Below are positions 59,953-64,000 of a stretch of 64,000 nt of DNA, in pieces; position 1 is the first letter of the stretch, and each line of letters begins with the position of its first letter. The notes below the pieces were generated by a model. The model saw only the letters and a program-made list of their open reading frames with translations, searched no databases and had not been told where the DNA came from. The position numbers were made by a program, and so were the translations under genes. This DNA is from Tunicatimonas sp964551335 (lineage in GTDB: Bacteria > Bacteroidota > Bacteroidia > Cytophagales > Cyclobacteriaceae): assembly GCA_964551335.1 (NCBI GenBank), contig CAZKCO010000009.1, positions 143,631 through 207,630 of the forward strand, written 5' to 3'.

Positions 59953-60540
59953 ATGAAGTACCGGGTTGCCAAGAGGGGGTTAGATATTGTTTTTTCGATA
60001 ATTGCTTTGGCAATAACAGGTCCTGTTGTTGGCTTTCTTCTACTGTATCTTCTTGTTATAACCCGTAAGTCACCGTTATTTGTACAACCTCGGGTTGGCT
60101 ATGGTGAGCAGATTTTTTCTCTATACAAGATAAGAACAATGTATCCGGAAGGAGTATATCGCGACCGTTGCTGGCTAAAAAAATTCTGCCGATGGCTTCG
60201 CCAGTATTCTATCGACGAAATTCCCCAGCTTTGGAATGTTCTTCGCGGTGATATGTCATTGGTAGGACCCCGACCGCTGTTAGTAGAATACTTGCCACTC
60301 TATAACAACTATCAACGTAGGCGCCATACGGTAAAACCGGGCATAAGCGGATGGGCGCAGGTTAAGGGACGCAATGCGATACCCTGGCCCCAGAGATTTG
60401 CTTTGGATGTATGGTATGCTGAGCATCAGTCCTTTCAACTGGACGTCCAGATTATTTTTTATACTTTCCGGCATTTGCTTCGGCCGGTTGGAGTACGGCC
60501 GGAGGGATTATCAGCCGCCGAAAAATTTACCGGGAATTGA
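59953..60540 (+). CDS. Polyprenyl-phosphate sugar-1-phosphate transferase
   Basis: The 195-residue protein is a monotopic phosphoglycosyl transferase (PglC/WcaJ core): KYRVAKRGLDIVFSIIALAI is the re-entrant membrane helix, SPLFVQPRVGYGEQIFSLYKIRTM follows, then YSIDEIPQLWNVLRGDMSLVGPRP and KPGISGWAQVKGRNAIPW. It moves a sugar phosphate from a UDP- or similar sugar to undecaprenyl phosphate, starting a surface polysaccharide. The single domain without extra spans is the small type. Its end overlaps the convergent anti-sigma gene by 14 bases. Confidence 0.93.
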   Translation: MKYRVAKRGLDIVFSIIALAITGPVVGFLLLYLLVITRKSPLFVQPRVGYGEQIFSLYKIRTMYPEGVYRDRCWLKKFCRWLRQYSIDEIPQLWNVLRGDMSLVGPRPLLVEYLPLYNNYQRRRHTVKPGISGWAQVKGRNAIPWPQRFALDVWYAEHQSFQLDVQIIFYTFRHLLRPVGVRPEGLSAAEKFTGN

Positions 60541-61411
60541 CCGTACTCAGATGGCGTAATTCTTTTACCAACGTGGTGTCTTCGATAGGGATCAATGGTG
60601 CAACTTCTTTTTGCTCCTGCAACTGGTAAAACTGACCTGCATGTTCTAAAAATAGCTTTCGAGTGCTTTTGGTGTTGAAAGCAATTACTTTATACGGATC
60701 GGCCTCGAAGTTACCGTGCAGAAATAGTTTATCGTCGTAGAACTGATAATGAAAAGTATGAACATCATCCGCTACGCGCTCAACAGCGATATTTACGTCG
60801 CTTACTGTATTATTCTGTAGAGCTTGCTTTTTTGGAGCTTCGAAGTCACTGTAATCTAACTGTATAGGTTCTTCGGAAAAATCCGAAGTTACACTAGGAC
60901 GTCGGACTGTAGGAATCACTGATTTTTCTTTCCTCGTAATCACCGGTTGTGAAGCAGGAGCTTCTTCGGCTATAGGCGCTGGGTTCTCAGCCTCGGTTTG
61001 TTGCTCTAGTACAGCTAGTGGTTTAGGTGCCTCCAAATCAGCCTCTTTGGCGTAATCTTCAAAGCCTTCTTCTGCTATATCAATTTCATAAGGGATTTCA
61101 GAATCAGTGGGTGCAATAGCTAGGTAGGTAACTACCGAGGTTACTACCAAGGCCGACACAACTGCCGCAGTTTTGAAGGTAGAGCCGATAAACCAGGGAG
61201 TTTGCTCAATAGGAACCTGATCAAGACGAGCTTTTAGTCCTGCTCTTCGGGTTTCACTAATAGCTTGATGTATCTCTTGCTGCAACCTCATTTCGCTTTG
61301 CAGTAAGGGGTCTTGCTGTATCTTCTCTTCAAAAGCAATTCGCTCACTATCCGAGAGCTTGCCTTTTAGATAGAGATCTACTTGCTCAGAATATGAAAAA
61401 TGCTGATCCAT
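60527..61411 (-). CDS. Transmembrane anti-sigma factor-like protein
   Basis: The 294-residue protein has a soluble helical N-terminus (SEQVDLYLKGKLSDSERIAFEEKIQQDPLLQSEM, about 6-45) like the anti-sigma domain of ECF systems, one membrane span (TAAVVSALVVTSVVTYLAIA, about 77-97), and a periplasmic part of about 195 residues, rich in proline and glutamate at first. It is 5 bases downstream of the ECF sigma gene, in the same operon, so it likely holds that sigma factor. The C-terminal beta part (TFHYQFYDDKLFLHGNF) may be a sensor. Confidence 0.8.
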   Translation of the reverse strand: MDQHFSYSEQVDLYLKGKLSDSERIAFEEKIQQDPLLQSEMRLQQEIHQAISETRRAGLKARLDQVPIEQTPWFIGSTFKTAAVVSALVVTSVVTYLAIAPTDSEIPYEIDIAEEGFEDYAKEADLEAPKPLAVLEQQTEAENPAPIAEEAPASQPVITRKEKSVIPTVRRPSVTSDFSEEPIQLDYSDFEAPKKQALQNNTVSDVNIAVERVADDVHTFHYQFYDDKLFLHGNFEADPYKVIAFNTKSTRKLFLEHAGQFYQLQEQKEVAPLIPIEDTTLVKELRHLSTVNSR

Positions 61412-61416
61412 AGGTA

Positions 61417-61956
61417 CTAGTCTAGAAAATCACTGGCCGAATAGTTGGCTTTTACTAAGCTATCCAATCTTTTTTTGCATTTATATTTCTTGGTTTTGGC
61501 CGTTTCAGCGTTGGCAAAACCTAATTTATTCGCAATATCCTGTAAAGACATATCGTCAAAATAATAGTACATCAGTATCTTCTGGCAAGTATCACCCAGT
61601 TGTTCAATACACTGATGAATAATTTTGCTTCGCTCTATGCTTTCGTTGTCAATGTACTCTACCCCGTCTTTTTCTTCGTGCGATAATCGGCTTTTCCGGT
61701 CTAACTCTTTACGCCACAAATTCAAACATATACTATACAAGTAAGTGCTGATTTTGGAAGTAAGTACCAACTGGCAACTTACTGCCTTTTGCCAGAACAC
61801 GATCAGGGCCTCCTGATAAATATCTTTTGCCTCTTCCTCAGTGCCATTATTTTTGATAATTGCCCGGGTCATCATACGGTAGTACTTACGGTACAACTCA
61901 TCAAGTGCTTTTTCATCTCCCCGGCCTATACGATCTAGTATAACACTGTCCTTCAT
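61417..61956 (-). CDS. ECF-type RNA polymerase sigma factor
   Basis: The 179-residue protein has region 2 (LDELYRKYYRMMTRAIIKNNGTEEEAKDIYQEALIVFWQK, about 15-55) and region 4 (CQKILMYYYFDDMSLQDIANKLGFANAETAKTKKYKC, about 129-165), with a short linker. No region 3 or 1.1 is present, so it is an ECF sigma. It is followed at 5 bases by the anti-sigma gene. A 16-base perfect palindrome lies about 40 bases upstream of its ATG. Confidence 0.92.
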   Translation of the reverse strand: MKDSVILDRIGRGDEKALDELYRKYYRMMTRAIIKNNGTEEEAKDIYQEALIVFWQKAVSCQLVLTSKISTYLYSICLNLWRKELDRKSRLSHEEKDGVEYIDNESIERSKIIHQCIEQLGDTCQKILMYYYFDDMSLQDIANKLGFANAETAKTKKYKCKKRLDSLVKANYSASDFLD

Positions 61957-61996
61957 TATAAGAAGCCTACGTAGGTTAATACGGGAACTCGGTAAA

Positions 61997-62012
61997 ACGT
62001 AACCGGTTACGT
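61997..62012. promoter_or_regulatory. Perfect 16-base palindrome upstream of the ECF sigma gene
   Basis: ACGTAACCGGTTACGT reads the same on both strands and lies 41 bases upstream of the sigma gene start. On the minus strand its last part overlaps TACGTTTT (61994-62001), one base from the -7 box. This arrangement fits an operator. Confidence 0.5.
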
Positions 62013-62176
62013 AAGGTATTTCTGCTAAATACTCACGATAGTCCCCTCAGTTTCTCAAAAAGAGTCAATCAAAATACCTAATTATCAAAACTGTTACAAA
62101 GAAAACCACTATTTCGGACTATTATCCTTCAATATAACTAGTCTTCTATGCATGTGATTTTTGACTAAATAAATAA

Positions 62177-62629
62177 TTATTTGCACTTATCAATTTTAGT
62201 TGATACCACTTTCACCGGAATATATCCCTCTTCGTGCCCCCACGAATTGTATATATAAGTTGCAATCTGAGCGATTTCAATATCACTAAGCGTTTCGTTC
62301 GCGGGCATCGGCTGTTGATATTCAGTACCGTTCACCACAATCTTTGATTCCAGTCCGTACTTAATAAGGCACAAAGTTCTTGCCTGATTTTCCAGCATAA
62401 AATCAGACTGAGCCAGGGGAGGAATTAGCTGGCCTAAACCGGTGCCATCTTCTTGATGGCAGTTGCTACAATGAGCTAGATACAACTGCTGACCCTGAAT
62501 CATATACTGCTCGTACCGTAGTTTATCCGAGTAGCTAAGCTCTTCAGTGGCTGAATTCTGGAATTTGCCTCCATCACAACCCATCAAGCCTAAAGTCCAC
62601 AACAAAAAAACTAGCTTCTGTATTATCAT
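62177..62629 (-). CDS. Cytochrome c, lipoprotein
   Basis: The 150-residue protein has a lipoprotein signal (LMGC, C18) and one class I haem site C54-x-x-C57-H58 (LAHCSNCHQEDG), with M108 in QQPMPANETLSD as the likely axial ligand. It is anchored in the membrane and carries electrons in the periplasm. The ATG overlaps the SCO stop by 4 bases, so both are translated together; copper/oxidase assembly context supports a role near the terminal oxidase. Confidence 0.93.
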   Translation of the reverse strand: MIIQKLVFLLWTLGLMGCDGGKFQNSATEELSYSDKLRYEQYMIQGQQLYLAHCSNCHQEDGTGLGQLIPPLAQSDFMLENQARTLCLIKYGLESKIVVNGTEYQQPMPANETLSDIEIAQIATYIYNSWGHEEGYIPVKVVSTKIDKCK

Positions 62630-63276
62630 GAAGTGGCTAGTTCTTTCTCTTCACGGAGTAACCGCCGGATGTCGTTCATCAGAACGTCTACTTGTTCGGG
62701 CACGGTGCCATCGTACATTCCCCGAATACGACGATCTTTATCGACTAAAATAAAGGCCCCACTGTGGATAAAGCCACCGGGTGCCTCTTCATCTTCCATG
62801 GCAGTAACCATATAGCTTTTGAGGCCCATGTCATAGATAGCTTGCTTATCACCCGTAACGAAATGCCACTTATTACTAGATACTCCGAGGCGCTCGGCAT
62901 AGTCGTGCAACAACCCTACTGTATCGTATTCGGGATCAATAGTGTGAGATAGAATAGCAACATCGTCATTCTCTTTAAACTCTTCGTATACCCGCAGCAT
63001 CTCTTTTTTCATAACCGGGCAAATGGTGGGGCAGGAGGTAAAGAAGAAATCGGTCACGTATACTTTTCCGTCAAAGGTTTCTGGGGTAACCAATGTGCTA
63101 TCTTGGTTTACGAAGGCAAAGTCAGCCACCTGATGATAAACAGTGTCCTGCTTCTGTTCGTCGAAGTAGCGTCTTCCTAAAATCGGAAGAGTCTCATTCT
63201 CTTCAGTGGGCGAACTGCAGGAGAATAGGGCAAGATAAAGTAAGCAACTAGCTAGTGTAGTTAGTAATATTTTCAT
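62626..63276 (-). CDS. sco: SCO1/SenC-family copper chaperone
   Basis: This 216-residue thioredoxin-fold protein has the lipobox LFSC (C20), the copper pair C82-x3-C86 (TSCPTICPVMKKEM), and the later histidine H171 (FIHSGAFILVDKD). These three ligands define SCO proteins, which deliver copper to the CuA site of cytochrome c oxidase. It is 56 bases from the HemJ gene and overlaps the cytochrome c start, so the three are likely one transcript. Confidence 0.95.
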   Translation of the reverse strand: MKILLTTLASCLLYLALFSCSSPTEENETLPILGRRYFDEQKQDTVYHQVADFAFVNQDSTLVTPETFDGKVYVTDFFFTSCPTICPVMKKEMLRVYEEFKENDDVAILSHTIDPEYDTVGLLHDYAERLGVSSNKWHFVTGDKQAIYDMGLKSYMVTAMEDEEAPGGFIHSGAFILVDKDRRIRGMYDGTVPEQVDVLMNDIRRLLREEKELATS

Positions 63277-63332
63277 AGGTAAGATTTTCTAGAAGGTTAA
63301 CGGATGTAGTTAGCGTCAAATTCCCCAATAAA

Positions 63333-63872
63333 TCATTTTTTGTTTTTAGTGCGAATTCGCTTGTAAACCTGAATAGCAACCATTAAAACTACGGTGAAGA
63401 GAACCAGCCCTACCAGTCCGTACACCATACTGAGGGTGCTTTTGAGCGTTACCAAGAAAACAACGGCTACCAGAATGATGGTGGCCACTTCGTTCCAGAT
63501 GCGCAACTGTTGGGAGGTGTAGCGAACCTCATCGCGTTGGAGTTGGCGATACATGCGGTGGCAAAGTAAATGATAGATGTACAGCGCCACTACGAATATT
63601 AGCTTGATCCACAACCAACTGGGCATATCTGCCGCGTAAAAATGCAGGAAGTATGAGCCTAGTAATAAAGTGATGATAGCCGAGGGCCAGGTAATACCAA
63701 ACCACAGGCGTTTAGACCAAAGCTTTAAATTTTCTAGTAGAATTGTGCGTTTGGGTTCAGGTTCAGCGTGCGCCTCAACCGTGTAAACGAACAAACGAAC
63801 AATGTAAAATAGCCCGGCAAACCAGGTAACAATAAAGATAATGTGAAGGGCCTTGATATAAGAATAGGTCAT
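63333..63872 (-). CDS. hemJ: HemJ-type protoporphyrinogen oxidase
   Basis: The 179-residue membrane protein has four or five spans; YIKALHIIFIVTWFAGLFYIVRLFVY holds the conserved histidine (H10), and LWSKRLWFGITWPSAIITLLLGSY and KLIFVVALYIYHLLCHRMYRQL follow. These are the HemJ (UPF0093) blocks. It oxidises protoporphyrinogen IX, and thus completes the step after HemF. Downstream lie SCO and cytochrome c, so haem and oxidase assembly are grouped. Confidence 0.93.
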   Translation of the reverse strand: MTYSYIKALHIIFIVTWFAGLFYIVRLFVYTVEAHAEPEPKRTILLENLKLWSKRLWFGITWPSAIITLLLGSYFLHFYAADMPSWLWIKLIFVVALYIYHLLCHRMYRQLQRDEVRYTSQQLRIWNEVATIILVAVVFLVTLKSTLSMVYGLVGLVLFTVVLMVAIQVYKRIRTKNKK

Positions 63873-63958
63873 AGCGGCGTAATTGCGGCCCTAAAGATAC
63901 ACAGAGGTATGGAATATGTATTAATGTGTTTGTGTGTTCAGGCCGTCATGAACTGTGT

Positions 63959-64000
63959 TAAAAGTCAAGCGATTTGAGCAGTTTCTTCTCGCGCTGGATG
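63959..64000 (-). CDS. Partial gene end at the right edge
   Basis: On the minus strand an open frame enters from the right edge and ends in TAA (63959-63961). The last residues read QREKKLLKSLDF. It is too short to identify, and the reading is supported only by its position upstream of the hemJ unit and by codon plausibility. Confidence 0.35.

Noticed and set aside
1..64000. CRISPR array, tRNA, rRNA, intact insertion sequence or prophage
   Set aside because: No regular repeat-spacer pattern, no T-loop-like GTTCGAATCC element in a cloverleaf context, and no transposase, integrase or phage structural motif was found on reading.

Overview
The window looks like a chromosomal segment of an aerobic member of the Bacteroidota, most likely order Cytophagales. 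The evidence is a SusC/SusD pair, a type IX secretion (T9SS) C-terminal sorting domain, a lipoprotein version of the Omp85 protein TamA (TamL), many exported lipoproteins, a lack of strong Shine-Dalgarno sites, and several upstream regions with the Bacteroidota -7 box TAnnTTTG. No rRNA, tRNA or CRISPR array was seen, and no intact insertion sequence or phage.

Layout. 1-4054: the end of an NmrA-like oxidoreductase, an NAD(P)-binding protein and a DsbA-like protein divergent from an HxlR regulator, then a SASA esterase lipoprotein convergent with NhaD. 4243-6690: a large GAF-domain protein. 6889-16562: a probable polysaccharide-utilisation locus read leftward, with SusC, SusD, a terminator that carries a promoter, a giant FG-GAP/ASPIC lipoprotein and a sulfatase. 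16885-22434: an SDR dehydrogenase, a 26-codon membrane peptide with its own terminator, an FG-GAP protein, small cytoplasmic proteins, and an exported DUF3299-like protein with an M28 peptidase. 22894-26190: a 1098-residue FG-GAP protein exported by T9SS. 26191-28073: an AT-rich island with an XRE regulator and an HNH nuclease gene broken by one amber codon.

28074-40361: RluD-type pseudouridine synthase, a PLP desulfhydrase/ACC-deaminase-like enzyme, a second SASA esterase, a YceI lipoprotein behind an operator-like palindrome, a methylthioribose-kinase-like kinase translationally coupled to a lipoprotein ADP-ribosylglycohydrolase, a DUF1573 protein and TrpS. 40407-50100: an M1 peptidase, a phosphosugar mutase, MerR-DprA, a membrane J-domain/TPR protein, a TPR protein and HemF. 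50213-59833: a four-repeat exported protein, TamL divergent from a SpoU rRNA methyltransferase, and a purC-STAS-rnz-yhhQ operon. 59953-64000: a sugar transferase, an ECF sigma/anti-sigma pair, cytochrome c, SCO and HemJ.

How the parts fit together. SusC, SusD, the sulfatase and the FG-GAP lipoprotein would bind, import and desulfate an external glycan, and the two SASA esterases would remove acetyl groups from glycans. HemF, HemJ, SCO and cytochrome c all serve haem and terminal-oxidase assembly. The most unusual observations are two different palindromic mini-elements inserted in frame into one FG-GAP gene, the XRE/amber-HNH locus, the kinase plus exported ADP-ribosylglycohydrolase pair, and several operator-like palindromes next to identifiable genes. 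All calls rest on reading motifs and reading frames; no database search was run.
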